A stretch of 64,000 bases of DNA from Nostocoides sp. Soil756 (GTDB lineage: Bacteria; Actinomycetota; Actinomycetes; Actinomycetales; Dermatophilaceae). The stretch lies in the NCBI RefSeq assembly GCF_001428065.1, contig NZ_LMSE01000002.1, positions 194,919 through 258,918 of the forward strand. Reading direction: 5' to 3'. The translations under genes and the position numbers were made by a program. Below the pieces are notes generated by a model. The model saw only the letters and a program-made list of their open reading frames with translations, did no database searches and was not told where the DNA came from. Positions 53,601-62,540 of this stretch are shown here, piece by piece (within the stretch, counting starts at the first letter, position 1; each line of letters begins with the position of its first letter).

Positions 53601-55723
53601 CGGGTGCCCTCCTTCGTGATGACGAGGTTGCCCCAGATGTCGACGCGCACCGCGAAGCCGGGGTGGACCGGGACCGTCGAGCCGAACTCCTCGACGACCG
53701 CGGGGCCGGTGAAGGTGTCGCCGGCCCGCAGGTCGGGACGCCAGTGGATCGGGGTCTCGACGTACCCGTCGTCGGGGTCGAAGCAGACCGGCCGGGTCGA
53801 GCGCTGCCCCGGGTGTCCCTGCGGTGGCCGGTCGGACGGTTCGGGTCCGTCGGCGTCGACGCGCGCGGCCAGTGGCTGCAGCTCGGGGCGGGTGATGGGC
53901 CCGACGCCGGTGACCCGCAGGTTGACCCACTCGACCTGCTGGCTCGGGTCGTCGCGGAAGTCGTAGCCGTAGAGGCCGCGGTGCTCGTCGTGGAAGCGCG
54001 TGACGACCGCGTCCGCCCAGGCGTCGTCGATGACCCCGACCCCGGCCGGCACCCGCACCTCGTACGCCTGCCCGAAGTAGCGCAGGTCGGCGGTGCGCAC
54101 GAACTGGTGCTCGTCGGCCCCGAAGCCCTCGGCCGTCAGCGCCGCCGCCCCCCGGGCCGTGAGCGCGTCGACCACCCCGGCCACCGCCTCGAGGTCGAGC
54201 CCCTCGTGGCGCGCGACGTGGGTCTGCACGTAGTCGTTGCGCACGTCGACGGTGAGCAGCCCGAAGGCACTGAGGTTGCCCGGGTTCTGCGGCACCACGG
54301 CGCCGGCCAGGTCGAGCACGTCGACCAGCCGGCACGCCAGCAGCGAGCCCGAGCCCCCGAAGGTCGTCAGCATGAAGTCGCGCACGTCGAGCCCGCGCTT
54401 GACCGACACCTGGCGCAGCGCGTTGGCCTGGTTCCAGGCCGAGATCTCGAGGATGCCCGCCGCGCAGCGCTCGAGGTCGAGCCCGAGTCGCTCGGCCAGG
54501 GCCGCCACCCCGGCCCGGGCGGCCTCGGCGTCGAGCGGGATCTCGCCGCCCAGCAGGTGCGGGGGGATGCGGCCGAGGACCAGGTGCGCGTCGGTGATGG
54601 TCGGCTCGGTGCCCCGGCGGCCGTAGCAGAGCGGCCCGGGGTCGGCGCCGGCCGAGTGCGGCCCGACCTTGAGCGTGCCCTCGGGCGAGACCCACGCGAT
54701 GGAGCCACCGCCGGCCCCCACGGTGACGACGTCGATCATCGGGATCTTGCTGGGGTAGGCGCCCACCGAGCCCTCGGTGGTCAGCGTCGGCTCGCCGTCG
54801 AGCACCACCGAGACGTCGGTGGAGGTGCCGCCGCCGTCGCAGGTGAGCACCCGGGGGAAGCCCGCCCGCTCGGCGATGAGCGCAGCGCCCAGCGCCCCGG
54901 CCGCCGGCCCCGACAGCACGGTCGTGATCGGCTGGTGCACGACCTCGTCGGCCGAGAGCACCCCGCCGTTGGACTTCATGACGTAGAACGGCACCGGCCG
55001 GCCACCGGTGAAGCCGTCGAGCCGCTCGTGGATGTTCGTCACGTACCGGCTGACGTTGGGCTTGACCGCGGCGTCCACCAGGGTGGTCATCGCCCGCTCG
55101 TACTCGCGGTACTCGCGCAGCACCTCACTGCTGATCGAGACCACCGCCTCGGGGTGCTCGCGCCGCAGCACCTCGCGCATCGCGAGCTCGTGCTCGTCGT
55201 TCGCGTAGGAGTGCAGGAAGCACACCCCGATGGTCGTGATGCGGCGCTCGCGGAAGAACCGGGCGGCGGCCACGGCGTCCTCCTCCGAGAACGGGCGCAC
55301 CTCCTCACCCGAGACGTCGAGCCGGCCGCGCACGGTGCGCACGGCGTCGGCCGGGACGATGCGCGGCGGCTTGACCCAGAAGTAGCTGTTGCCGTAGCCG
55401 TCGGGCACGGCCTGGCGGGCGATCTCGAGCATGAACTCGTAGCCCTCGGTGGTCACGAAGCCCAGCCGCTCGACCTTGCCCTCGAGCAGCTTGTTGGTCG
55501 CCACCGTGGTGCCGTGGCTGACGGCGGTGAGGTCGGTGCCGTCGGCGCCCATCAGGCCCAGGATCTTCTCGATGCCGGCGATGAAGCCGTCGGCGGGGTT
55601 GGCGGGCGTGCTGGGCGTCTTGGTCGTGACGACCTCGCCCGAGACCTCGTCGACGGCGACCACGTCGGTGAACGTCCCGCCGGTGTCGATGCCGACCCGG
55701 ATACGCCGCTGATCTGCCGTCAT
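53597..55723 (-). CDS. Hydantoinase A/oxoprolinase family subunit
   Basis: 708 residues, ATP-using alpha subunit with an ASKHA-type fold; it phosphorylates a cyclic amide to allow ring opening. Motifs: VGIDTGGTFTDVVAVD, SHGTTVATNKLLEGK, FVTTEGYEF, SVLREYREYERAMTTLVDA (as SSEVLREYREYERA), MKSNGGVLSADE, GPAAGALGAALIAE, CDGGGTSTDVSVV and GAGGGSIAWV. The C-terminal domain runs to WGNLVITKEG. It starts the hyuAB operon. TTGGAT lies 7 bases before the ATG and the imperfect palindrome at 55758-55776 is in operator position. Confidence 0.93.
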   Translation of the reverse strand: MTADQRRIRVGIDTGGTFTDVVAVDEVSGEVVTTKTPSTPANPADGFIAGIEKILGLMGADGTDLTAVSHGTTVATNKLLEGKVERLGFVTTEGYEFMLEIARQAVPDGYGNSYFWVKPPRIVPADAVRTVRGRLDVSGEEVRPFSEEDAVAAARFFRERRITTIGVCFLHSYANDEHELAMREVLRREHPEAVVSISSEVLREYREYERAMTTLVDAAVKPNVSRYVTNIHERLDGFTGGRPVPFYVMKSNGGVLSADEVVHQPITTVLSGPAAGALGAALIAERAGFPRVLTCDGGGTSTDVSVVLDGEPTLTTEGSVGAYPSKIPMIDVVTVGAGGGSIAWVSPEGTLKVGPHSAGADPGPLCYGRRGTEPTITDAHLVLGRIPPHLLGGEIPLDAEAARAGVAALAERLGLDLERCAAGILEISAWNQANALRQVSVKRGLDVRDFMLTTFGGSGSLLACRLVDVLDLAGAVVPQNPGNLSAFGLLTVDVRNDYVQTHVARHEGLDLEAVAGVVDALTARGAAALTAEGFGADEHQFVRTADLRYFGQAYEVRVPAGVGVIDDAWADAVVTRFHDEHRGLYGYDFRDDPSQQVEWVNLRVTGVGPITRPELQPLAARVDADGPEPSDRPPQGHPGQRSTRPVCFDPDDGYVETPIHWRPDLRAGDTFTGPAVVEEFGSTVPVHPGFAVRVDIWGNLVITKEGTR

Positions 55724-55757
55724 GCCCTCGATCCAAGCGGCATCCGGCGCGGGTCGC

Positions 55758-55776
55758 GTTGGCAGATGATGCCGAC
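55758..55776. promoter_or_regulatory. Operator-like palindrome upstream of hyuA
   Basis: GTTGGCAGATGATGCCGAC: GT-GGCA and TGCC-AC arms around a 5-base centre, 35-53 bases before the hyuA start. A related sequence lies in front of arcC (46313-46329). A GC hairpin, CGGGGGCGCC (55785-55794) with GGCGCCCCCG (55809-55818), lies just beyond. Confidence 0.45.
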
Positions 55777-55845
55777 GGATGCCGCGGGGGCGCCCCATCC
55801 TCGCCAACGGCGCCCCCGTGCCCGACCCGGTGCTCCGGATGCCGC

Positions 55846-55884
55846 GAGGGCCCGCCGCACGCTCAGCGCGTGCGACGGGCCCTC
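55846..55884 (-). terminator. Hairpin terminator of the flotillin operon
   Basis: GAGGGCCCG-x-CGCACGC pairs across TCAGC with GCGTGCG-x-CGGGCCCTC, 16 pairs with one mismatch, 23 bases after the flotillin stop and upstream of hyuA. Confidence 0.7.
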
Positions 55885-55906
55885 GTCCGGGTCGGGAGCT
55901 CGGGCG

Positions 55907-57469
55907 TCAGGCCTCCGCGTCACCTCGCGCGGAGGCGGGGGAGGGGGCCGCGACGGCCGCGGGCGCCTCCGGGCCCGCGGCGCCGGTGGCCCCCGCGGTG
56001 TAGCGCCGGAGGATCTCCTGCATGTCGACCCCGGTGGTGTTCTTGAGCATGGCCAGGGTCTGGGTGAGGTTGTCGGTCACCTGCTTGGGCAGGGCCCCGG
56101 CGCCGTCGGTGGAGACGACGGTGAGGTGGTCGATGGCGGCCATCGGCGCCGCGACCTCGCGGGCCACCTTGGGCAGCACCTCGACCAGCATCTGCAGCAC
56201 CGCGGCCTCGTTGTAGCGGGCGAAGGCGTCGGCGCGCTTGTTCATCGCCTCGGCCTCGGCCTGCCCGGTGGCGAGGATGGCGCTGGCCTGGGCCTCGCCC
56301 TCGGCGCGGGTGGCGTCGGCCTGCGCCACGCGCAGGGCCTTGTCGGCCTCACCGCGCCGGGTGCCCTCGATGGCCTCGGCGTCGGCCAGAGCCGAGCGGC
56401 GCGCCTTCTCGGCCTCACCGGTGAGGCGGGCCTTCTCGGCGTCGGCCTGGGCGGCGGCGATGCTGGCGGCCTTGCGGGCCTCGGCCTCGGCGATGGCGGC
56501 GTTGCGCGCGGCCTCGGCCTCCTGCTCCACGCGGTAGCGGGCGGCATCGGCCGGCTTTCGGACCTCGGTGTCGAGCTGGCGCTCCTTGAGGGCGGCCTGA
56601 CGGACCGCGACCTTCTCCTGTTCGGTGAGGATCGCCTGGTCGCGGTCGGCCTGGGCGAGCGGGCCGGCGGCGGCGGCCTGCGCCTGCGCGGCGTCGGTCT
56701 CGGCCTTGATCTCGGCGGTCTTCAGCGCGAGCTGGCGCTGGCTGACCGCGATCTCCTGCTCGGCGACGATCCGGGCCTGCTCGGCGGCCTGGCGGGCGTT
56801 GGCCTCGGCGATGGCGGCGAGCTGGCCGACCTTGGCCGACTCGGGGCGCCCGAGGTCGGAGAGGTAGGTGCCGTCGTCGGTGATGTCCTGGATCTGGAAG
56901 GTGTCGAGGACCAGGCCCTGGCCGGTGAGCGAGGACTCGGCCTCGTCGGCGACCCGCTGGGCGAACGCGGCCCGGTCGCGGATGATCTGCTCCACGGTGA
57001 GCGAGCCGACGATCGAGCGCAGCGAGCCGGCGAGGGTCTCCTGGGTGAAGGTCTCGATCTCGCCCTGCTGGGTCAGGAAGCGCTGGGCCGCGGCGCGGAT
57101 GGAGTCCTCGTTGCCGCCGACCTTGACGATGGCGACGCCGTCGAGGTTGAGCTTGACGCCCTGGCCCGAGACCGCCCCCCGGATCTGCACCATGATGCGG
57201 CGGCTCGACAGGTCGAGGATGTGCAGGCGCTGCACGAACGGGACCACGAAGATGCCGCCCCCCATGACGACCTTCTGGCCGGAGAGGTCGGTGGACATCT
57301 CGCCCGTCTCGGGGTTCTTCACCTCCTTGCCCTTGCGGCCGGTGACGATGAACGCCTCGTTGGGGCCGGCCACGCGGTAGCGCGAGGCGATGACGAGCCC
57401 GCTGAGGACGACGAGGAGGACGAGCCCTAGGACGGCGACGAGACCGACGGAGACATCGAACCCGAACAT
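55907..57469 (-). CDS. Flotillin family (SPFH) membrane scaffold protein
   Basis: 520 residues, FloT/YuaG-like. An N-terminal membrane segment (VSVGLVAVLGLVLLVVLSGLVIA) is followed by the SPFH domain (residues ~30-190, with YRVAGPNEAFIVTGRKGKE, GGGIFVVPFVQRLHILDLSSRR and the TLAGSLRSIVGSLTVEQII block). A long Ala/Glu/Arg coiled coil (~200-420) with EAEA repeats comes next, then a variable tail. Flotillins assemble on the inner membrane and organise functional microdomains. The NfeD-type partner lies 97 bases upstream in the same direction, the usual pairing, and a strong terminator follows. Confidence 0.93.
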   Translation of the reverse strand: MFGFDVSVGLVAVLGLVLLVVLSGLVIASRYRVAGPNEAFIVTGRKGKEVKNPETGEMSTDLSGQKVVMGGGIFVVPFVQRLHILDLSSRRIMVQIRGAVSGQGVKLNLDGVAIVKVGGNEDSIRAAAQRFLTQQGEIETFTQETLAGSLRSIVGSLTVEQIIRDRAAFAQRVADEAESSLTGQGLVLDTFQIQDITDDGTYLSDLGRPESAKVGQLAAIAEANARQAAEQARIVAEQEIAVSQRQLALKTAEIKAETDAAQAQAAAAGPLAQADRDQAILTEQEKVAVRQAALKERQLDTEVRKPADAARYRVEQEAEAARNAAIAEAEARKAASIAAAQADAEKARLTGEAEKARRSALADAEAIEGTRRGEADKALRVAQADATRAEGEAQASAILATGQAEAEAMNKRADAFARYNEAAVLQMLVEVLPKVAREVAAPMAAIDHLTVVSTDGAGALPKQVTDNLTQTLAMLKNTTGVDMQEILRRYTAGATGAAGPEAPAAVAAPSPASARGDAEA

Positions 57470-57566
57470 GGGTGCCTGGCCTTTCCGGGTGCGGTGGCAC
57501 CCGAGCTGAGTTGGTGAGCGATGGACGTGGGCGGCGGACCCCCGGTTCCGCCGCCCCGCTGCGGGG

Positions 57567-58064
57567 TCAGGCGTCCTGGCGGGCGACGGTGACCGAGGTG
57601 GGGCTGAGGACGGCCGTGACGACCACGGCGGTGCCGCTGCCGAGGGGTTCGGCGGCGCGCGCGTTGAGCCGGGTGATGTGGCCGGCGGCGACCACGCTGA
57701 CCATCCCGTAGCCGTCGGCGGGGACCGCCTCGACGACGGTGCCGGTGAGCCCGACGAGGCGCGAGGAGCGCACCGTCGACTCGTCGCCGCCGCGCATCAG
57801 GCGTCGGGTGGCGAGGCCGGCCACCGCGGCGGCGGCCACCCCTGCGACCAGGCCGACCAGGATCGCGACCGGCACCGAGGCGCCGGCATCGAGGACCAGG
57901 GCCCCGACGAAGCCGAAGGCCGCGAGGAAGCCGGCGACGGCCAGGCCGGAGAGCGCATCCGGGCCGATGCCGTCGAGGACGCCGTCGAGCAGGTCGCCGA
58001 GGAGCAGCGAGACCAGCAGCAGCGCGATCCCGATCCCTCCGATGACGAGCATCGTCACCTGCAT
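57567..58064 (-). CDS. NfeD-like membrane protein (flotillin partner)
   Basis: 165 residues. Three to four hydrophobic segments (MLVIGGIGIALLLVSLLLGDLL; GLAVAGFLAAFGFVGALVLDA; PVAILVGLVAGVAAAAVAGL) precede a C-terminal OB-fold-like domain with LVGLTGTVVEAVPADGYGMV. That layout matches the short NfeD1b/YuaF class encoded next to flotillins. GGAGG lies 8 bases before the ATG. The 97 bases to the flotillin gene hold a Shine-Dalgarno-like purine stretch but no evident promoter. Confidence 0.85.
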   Translation of the reverse strand: MQVTMLVIGGIGIALLLVSLLLGDLLDGVLDGIGPDALSGLAVAGFLAAFGFVGALVLDAGASVPVAILVGLVAGVAAAAVAGLATRRLMRGGDESTVRSSRLVGLTGTVVEAVPADGYGMVSVVAAGHITRLNARAAEPLGSGTAVVVTAVLSPTSVTVARQDA

Positions 58065-58227
58065 GGTGCATCCCTCCCCGCCCACCCCGGGCGCGCGTCG
58101 CGGCGCCACGTACCGCAGCGCCTAGTCGGCGAGGGTAGCGGGTCGGGCCTCCCGCCGTCGGCGGTCCGGCGACAGCGACGCTCGGCGAGAGCGAGCCGGG
58201 GCTCCCGCCGTTGTGGGCGCGCGGGGC

Positions 58228-58445
58228 TCAGGCGGTGACGGCGGTCATCCGGATCGAGACCAGGACCGCCCGGCAGTTGCGCAGCGCCTGGTGGGTCTGG
58301 TCCTGGATGCCCGCTCCGGCCGGCTCGCCGGTGCTCGGGTCGATGCCCACGAGCCCCGAGACGTGGAAGTCTCCCCCGGCGCGCACGCCCTGGCTGTAGA
58401 GCGGCGAGCTCGGGGCGTCGGGGTGGAGAGGACCTCTCGGGGCAC
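58228..58445 (-). pseudogene. Broken RidA (YjgF/RutC-like) gene fragment
   Basis: A GTG at 58445, with AGGAGG six bases upstream, opens MPREVLSTP. From 58419 in the next frame the text continues as DAPSSPLYSQGVRAGGDFHV and then SGLVGIDPSTGEPAG ... DQTHQALRNCRAVL, the unmistakable first half of a RidA protein. A single missing C in the run at 58420-58423 accounts for the shift. The frame then stops at TGA 58228-58230 after VSIRMTAVTA, so the C-terminal half with the active-site arginine and glutamate is absent (about 72 of ~125 residues). It lies 86 bases after the nitrilase gene, same strand. RidA proteins deaminate reactive enamines, and RutC acts in pyrimidine breakdown. Confidence 0.8.
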
Positions 58446-58531
58446 GACACGCCTCCTGGTGCGTGGGCGGACCGGATGTCGCACTGTCCCAGATCCGTCC
58501 CCTCGCGCGCCAGGGCCCGTGGGCGCCGGGG

Positions 58532-59431
58532 TCAGGCGTGCGGGAAGGGGGAGCTGGCCGGGGCCTCGAGCTCCTCGCGGTGGCCGCGGATGAGGTCGAG
58601 GTTGCGGTCGCGCAGGTGGTCGAAGCCCTGGCCGACGTTGGAGCCGGGGGTCAGCGAGGCCAGCGCCTCGGCCGGGTCGAGCCGGGCGCTGACCCATCCC
58701 TCGTGGGAGGCGGCCTTGGCGACGATGTGGCCGATGGGCGTCACCACGTGGGAGTTGCCGAAGTAGTGCACCCCGGCGGCGTCGGTGCCGGTGGCGTTGG
58801 CACCGACGACATAGACGTGGTTGTCGTAGGCGCGGGCCCGGGAGGTGAGCTCCCAGACGTCGGCCGAGCGCAGCAGCGCCGAGGGGCGGCAGATGACCTC
58901 GGCCCCGCGCACCGCCTGGATGCGCGACAGCTCGGGGTAGTCGCCGTCGAAGCAGATGATCATGCCGATCCGCCCCAGCTCGGTGTCGACGACGGTGACG
59001 GTGTCACCCGGGGTGACCCAGCCGCCGCCGGAGACGGCCTCGGTGCAGAACGGGTGGGTCTTGCGGTACACCCCGCGGATGACGCCGCGCGGGTCGATGA
59101 GCACCGAGCAGTTGTAGACCGTCTCGGGGCTCGGGCCGCGCTCGTAGGTGCCGGCGACGAGGTGGATGCCGAGCTCGGCGGCGACGTCGCAGAGCCGCTG
59201 CGTGATGGGGCCCGGGACCTCGGAGACCAGCTCCCACAGCTCCTCGGTGGGGATGCCGGGGGTGAAGCCGGTGGTGCACGACTCGGGCAGCACCACGAGC
59301 TCGGCGCCGGTGGCCTCGACGCAGCGGCGCACGTACTCGACGCAGCGGTCGATGTTGCGGGTGACGGACTCGGCCGTGAGCGGCCCGGGGTGCGGGGCGA
59401 CCTGCACGGCGGCGACGGTGAACGGGCGCAT
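58532..59431 (-). CDS. Nitrilase superfamily amidohydrolase
   Basis: 299 residues, carbon-nitrogen hydrolase fold. The catalytic triad is E50 (VVLPESCTTG), K124 (VYRKTHPF) and C160 (IGMIICFDGDYPE). It most resembles amidases or N-carbamoyl amidases rather than true nitrilases, judging by FCTEAVSGGGWVTPGDT and the EGWVSARLDPAEA C-terminal part. It hydrolyses an amide or carbamoyl group, releasing ammonia. Its ATG overlaps the CoxG stop by one base (TGATG), making it the fifth gene of the Mo-hydroxylase operon and a candidate for the step after ring oxidation or opening. The substrate is unknown. Confidence 0.9.
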   Translation of the reverse strand: MRPFTVAAVQVAPHPGPLTAESVTRNIDRCVEYVRRCVEATGAELVVLPESCTTGFTPGIPTEELWELVSEVPGPITQRLCDVAAELGIHLVAGTYERGPSPETVYNCSVLIDPRGVIRGVYRKTHPFCTEAVSGGGWVTPGDTVTVVDTELGRIGMIICFDGDYPELSRIQAVRGAEVICRPSALLRSADVWELTSRARAYDNHVYVVGANATGTDAAGVHYFGNSHVVTPIGHIVAKAASHEGWVSARLDPAEALASLTPGSNVGQGFDHLRDRNLDLIRGHREELEAPASSPFPHA

Positions 59432-60129
59432 CAGCGGTTCCTTCCGATACGGGCGCCGAGCGCGACGCCGGCCAGGGCCAGCAGGCCCCCCGCGACGGCG
59501 GCCAGGACCAGGTCGCGGGACGAGCGGGCCGTCGGGGCTGCGGCGGCCCTCCCGGTGAACGTCTCGCCGACGGCCGGGGTGCCCGGTGCGCCGGCGGCGG
59601 ACGGGACCCCGGCGGCGGACGGGACCCCGGCGGCGGACGGGACCCCGGCGGCGGCCGGGGGCCCACCGGGGACGACGGTGGCCGTGCCGGGCGCGGCGAT
59701 GTCGGCGTCGAGGGCGCTGAAGAACTGGCCCGCCATCTTGCGGGTGACGCCGGCGAGCATCCGCTGGCCCACCCCGCCGATGGTGCCGCCGACGGTGGCG
59801 TCCGCCTCGTAGGTGAGGTCGGTGCCGCCGCCGGCCGAGGGGGCCAGGCGCACCCGCACGTCGGCGTCGATGGTGCCGGGGGCGCCGGATCCGTTGGCGC
59901 GCAGGCGCAGGGCCGACGGCTGCTCCATGTCGGTGAGCGCCACCTCGCCGGTGTAGGTGCCCTTGATGGCGGCCACCCCGGCGGTGACGGTCATGGCGTA
60001 GCGGTCCTCGCCGACGGTGGTCAGCGCCTCGCAGCCCGGGATGCAGCGGGCCAGTACGGCGGGGTCGAGGAGGGCGCGCCACACCACCTCGGGTGCGGCG
60101 TCGAGCGTCGAGGTACCGGCGATCTTCAT
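59431..60129 (-). CDS. CoxG-type SRPBCC protein with C-terminal membrane anchor
   Basis: 232 residues. Residues 1-145 form the CoxG/SRPBCC fold (KIAGTSTLDAAPEVVWRALLDP, ARCIPGCEAL, YEADATVGGTIGGVGQRM). A linker contains three exact 18-base repeats (59593-59646) coding for GVPSAA. A C-terminal membrane helix (DLVLAAVAGGLLALAGVALGA) ends in RIGRNR. CoxG proteins anchor molybdenum CO dehydrogenase to the membrane and pass electrons via quinone; the same role is inferred for this hydroxylase. It overlaps the large subunit by 4 bases and the nitrilase by 1. Confidence 0.9.
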   Translation of the reverse strand: MKIAGTSTLDAAPEVVWRALLDPAVLARCIPGCEALTTVGEDRYAMTVTAGVAAIKGTYTGEVALTDMEQPSALRLRANGSGAPGTIDADVRVRLAPSAGGGTDLTYEADATVGGTIGGVGQRMLAGVTRKMAGQFFSALDADIAAPGTATVVPGGPPAAAGVPSAAGVPSAAGVPSAAGAPGTPAVGETFTGRAAAAPTARSSRDLVLAAVAGGLLALAGVALGARIGRNR

Positions 60130-62540
60130 CGCGGGTCTTCCTGCACGGGAACGGGATGGGGGTCGGAGGCGGCGTGCCGGCGGCGGAGCTCCCAGAGCTC
60201 GGCCGGGCTGATCGGCATCGAGCGGATGGGGAAGCCCTCGGCATCCTCGATGGCCGAGGCGATGACGGCCGAGACGGGGATGGTGCCCGCCTCGCCCGCG
60301 CCCTTGATGCCGAGCGGGTTCAGCGGCGAGGGGGTCTCGAGGTGGTCGGTCTCGATGTGCGGGACCTCGGAGGCGTACGGCATCAGGAAGTCCATGAACG
60401 AGGCGTTGAGCAGCTGCCCGCCCTCGTCGTAGACCATCCGCTCGTAGAGGGCGCCGCCGACGCCCTGCGCGACGCCGCCGTGCACCTGCCCCTCGACGAT
60501 CATCGGGTTGACCATCACGCCGCAGTCGTGGACCACGCAGTAGCGCAGGATGCGGATCTCGGCCGTGACGGGGTCGGTCTCGACGACGGCCGCGTGCATC
60601 CCGTTGGCGAAGGTCGCCTGGGTGGGCGAGTAGAAGTCCTGGCCCTCGAGGCCGGGCTCGTCGTCGTCGCCGACCGGCGGCGTGTCGGGGTCGAAGGTGC
60701 CGGCGAACTGGGTGGCCGCGGCGGCCGAGGCGTCGAAGGCGTAGCGCAGCGGGTTCGACATCACCGCCACGGTCTTCAGCGCGATGGACGTACCGGGCGC
60801 GCCCTTGACCGAGACCACGCCGTCGGCGATGTCGAGGTCGTCGGGGGAGACCTCGAGGGCCTCGGCGGCGATGCGCAGGGCCTTGGCGCGCACCACCCGC
60901 GCGGCCAGCGCCACCGCGTTGCCCGACATCACGGCGCCGCGTGAGGCGAAGGTGCCCACGGCGTACGCCATCCGCCGGGTATCGCCGGTGGTGACGTGCA
61001 CGTCGTCGAACGGCACCCCGAGCTCGTCGGCCACGATCTGGGCCAGGATCGTCTGGTGCCCCTGGCCCTGGGTGGTGAGCCCGGTGGCGACATTGACCCG
61101 GCCGCTGGTCTCGACCTGCACGTGCCCGCCCTCGTACGGCCCGACCCCGGTGCCCTCGACGTAGCAGCCGATGCCGAGGCCGACCCGGCGCCCCTCGCGC
61201 GCGGCCTGCTCGCGGTAGGCGGCGAAGTCGTCCCAGCCGACGAGGGCCTTGAGCTTCGCCAGGGAGGCCGGGAAGTCGCCCGAGTCGTACTTCAGCGGGC
61301 GGCCGTCCTGGAACATCAGGCCGTGGTCCCAGGGCATCTCGTCGGGCTGGATGAAGTTGCGGCTGCGGACCTCGGCCCGGTCGAGCCCGCGGTGCTCGGC
61401 GATGGCGTCCATGGTGCGCTCCATGGCGTAGCAGCCCTGGGGGCGCCCGGCGCCCCGGTACGGCGTCACGAGAACGGTGTTGGTGTAGAGGCTCCAGAAC
61501 TCGACGCGGTAGGCGCCGGGCTTGTAGGGGCCGAGCAGTTGGGTTGCGGTGATGATCGGGACGATGATCCCGTAGGGGGTGTAGGCGCCGTTGTCGTGCC
61601 AGAAGTGGACGTCGAGGGCCAGCAGCCGGCCGTCGTCGTCGAACCCGACAGTGACCTCCTGGAGCTGACCGCGCTCGTGGGCGCTCGAAACGAAGTGCTC
61701 GCGCCGGTCCTCGGTCCACTTCACGTCGCGCCCGAGGTTGCGGGCGGCCCAGGGGACCAGCACCTCCTCGGGCCAGGGGTGCACGATCTTGACGCCGAAG
61801 CCGCCGCCGACGTCGGGGGTGACGACCTCGACCTTGGCCAGCGGCAGCTCGAGCTTGGCGGCCACGGCGGCCCGCACCCCGGTGCTGGTCTGGGTCGAGG
61901 AGTACAGGCGCAGCGAGCCGTCGTCGGCGTCCCAGCGGGCGAAGACGCCCTTGCCCTCCATCGGCATGCAGGCGCTGCGCTCGATCGCGAGCTCGAGGGT
62001 GAGGGTGTGCGGCGCGGCGGCCATGGCGGTGTCGACGTCGCCGACCTCCTGGCGCAGGTTCGCGGCCACGTTGCCGGGGACGTCGTCGTGCACGAGCCGG
62101 TCGCCGTCGCGGGCCCGGGCCACCCCCACGACCGCGGGGAGGGTGTCGTACTGCACGGTGATGCGGGCGCAGGCGTCCTCGGCGACGTAGCGGTCGCGGG
62201 CGACGACCATCACCACGGCCTCGCCGACGTGGTTCACCTCGTCGCGCGCCAGGCAGTAGCCGGTGCGGGCGTGGGTCATGGCCGGGTGGGGGATGAGGAC
62301 CGGCAGCGGCTCGGCGACCCGCCCGGGCAGGTCCTCCCACGTGTAGATCGCCTCGACGCCGTCGAGCTCCCAGGCGTCGGCGATGTCGATGTCGACGATC
62401 CGGGCGTGGGCGTGCGGGCTGCGCACGAACGCGGCCTGGAGGGCGCCGCGGCCGAGGTCGTCGAGGTAGCGGCCGTTGCCGGTGAGCAGGCGCGGGTCCT
62501 CGCGGCGCTGGACCTTCTCGCCCATCTGCCGGGTGCTCAC
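60126..62540 (-). CDS. Molybdenum hydroxylase large subunit (form-II CoxL-like, xanthine dehydrogenase family)
   Basis: 804 residues carrying the Mo-pterin cytosine dinucleotide site. The start is MGEKVQRREDPRLLTGNGRY, with VRSPHAHARI next. The active-site loop reads TPYRGAGRPQG, matching the form-II AYRGAGR motif and not the AYXCSFR of true CO dehydrogenase. Further Mo-cofactor motifs are GGGFGVKIVHPWPEE, QGQGHQTILAQI and the catalytic glutamate in GIKGAGEAGTIP. Such enzymes hydroxylate N-heterocycles or aldehydes with water as oxygen source. GTG overlaps the iron-sulfur subunit by 4 bases. Substrate is unknown; a pyrimidine or other N-heterocycle suits the neighbours. Confidence 0.93.
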   Translation of the reverse strand: MSTRQMGEKVQRREDPRLLTGNGRYLDDLGRGALQAAFVRSPHAHARIVDIDIADAWELDGVEAIYTWEDLPGRVAEPLPVLIPHPAMTHARTGYCLARDEVNHVGEAVVMVVARDRYVAEDACARITVQYDTLPAVVGVARARDGDRLVHDDVPGNVAANLRQEVGDVDTAMAAAPHTLTLELAIERSACMPMEGKGVFARWDADDGSLRLYSSTQTSTGVRAAVAAKLELPLAKVEVVTPDVGGGFGVKIVHPWPEEVLVPWAARNLGRDVKWTEDRREHFVSSAHERGQLQEVTVGFDDDGRLLALDVHFWHDNGAYTPYGIIVPIITATQLLGPYKPGAYRVEFWSLYTNTVLVTPYRGAGRPQGCYAMERTMDAIAEHRGLDRAEVRSRNFIQPDEMPWDHGLMFQDGRPLKYDSGDFPASLAKLKALVGWDDFAAYREQAAREGRRVGLGIGCYVEGTGVGPYEGGHVQVETSGRVNVATGLTTQGQGHQTILAQIVADELGVPFDDVHVTTGDTRRMAYAVGTFASRGAVMSGNAVALAARVVRAKALRIAAEALEVSPDDLDIADGVVSVKGAPGTSIALKTVAVMSNPLRYAFDASAAAATQFAGTFDPDTPPVGDDDEPGLEGQDFYSPTQATFANGMHAAVVETDPVTAEIRILRYCVVHDCGVMVNPMIVEGQVHGGVAQGVGGALYERMVYDEGGQLLNASFMDFLMPYASEVPHIETDHLETPSPLNPLGIKGAGEAGTIPVSAVIASAIEDAEGFPIRSMPISPAELWELRRRHAASDPHPVPVQEDPR

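Noticed and set aside
53663..57430. 1255-codon plus-strand open frame across hyuA and flotillin
   Set aside because: Same shadow-frame artefact; no recognisable domain, while both minus-strand genes are clear.
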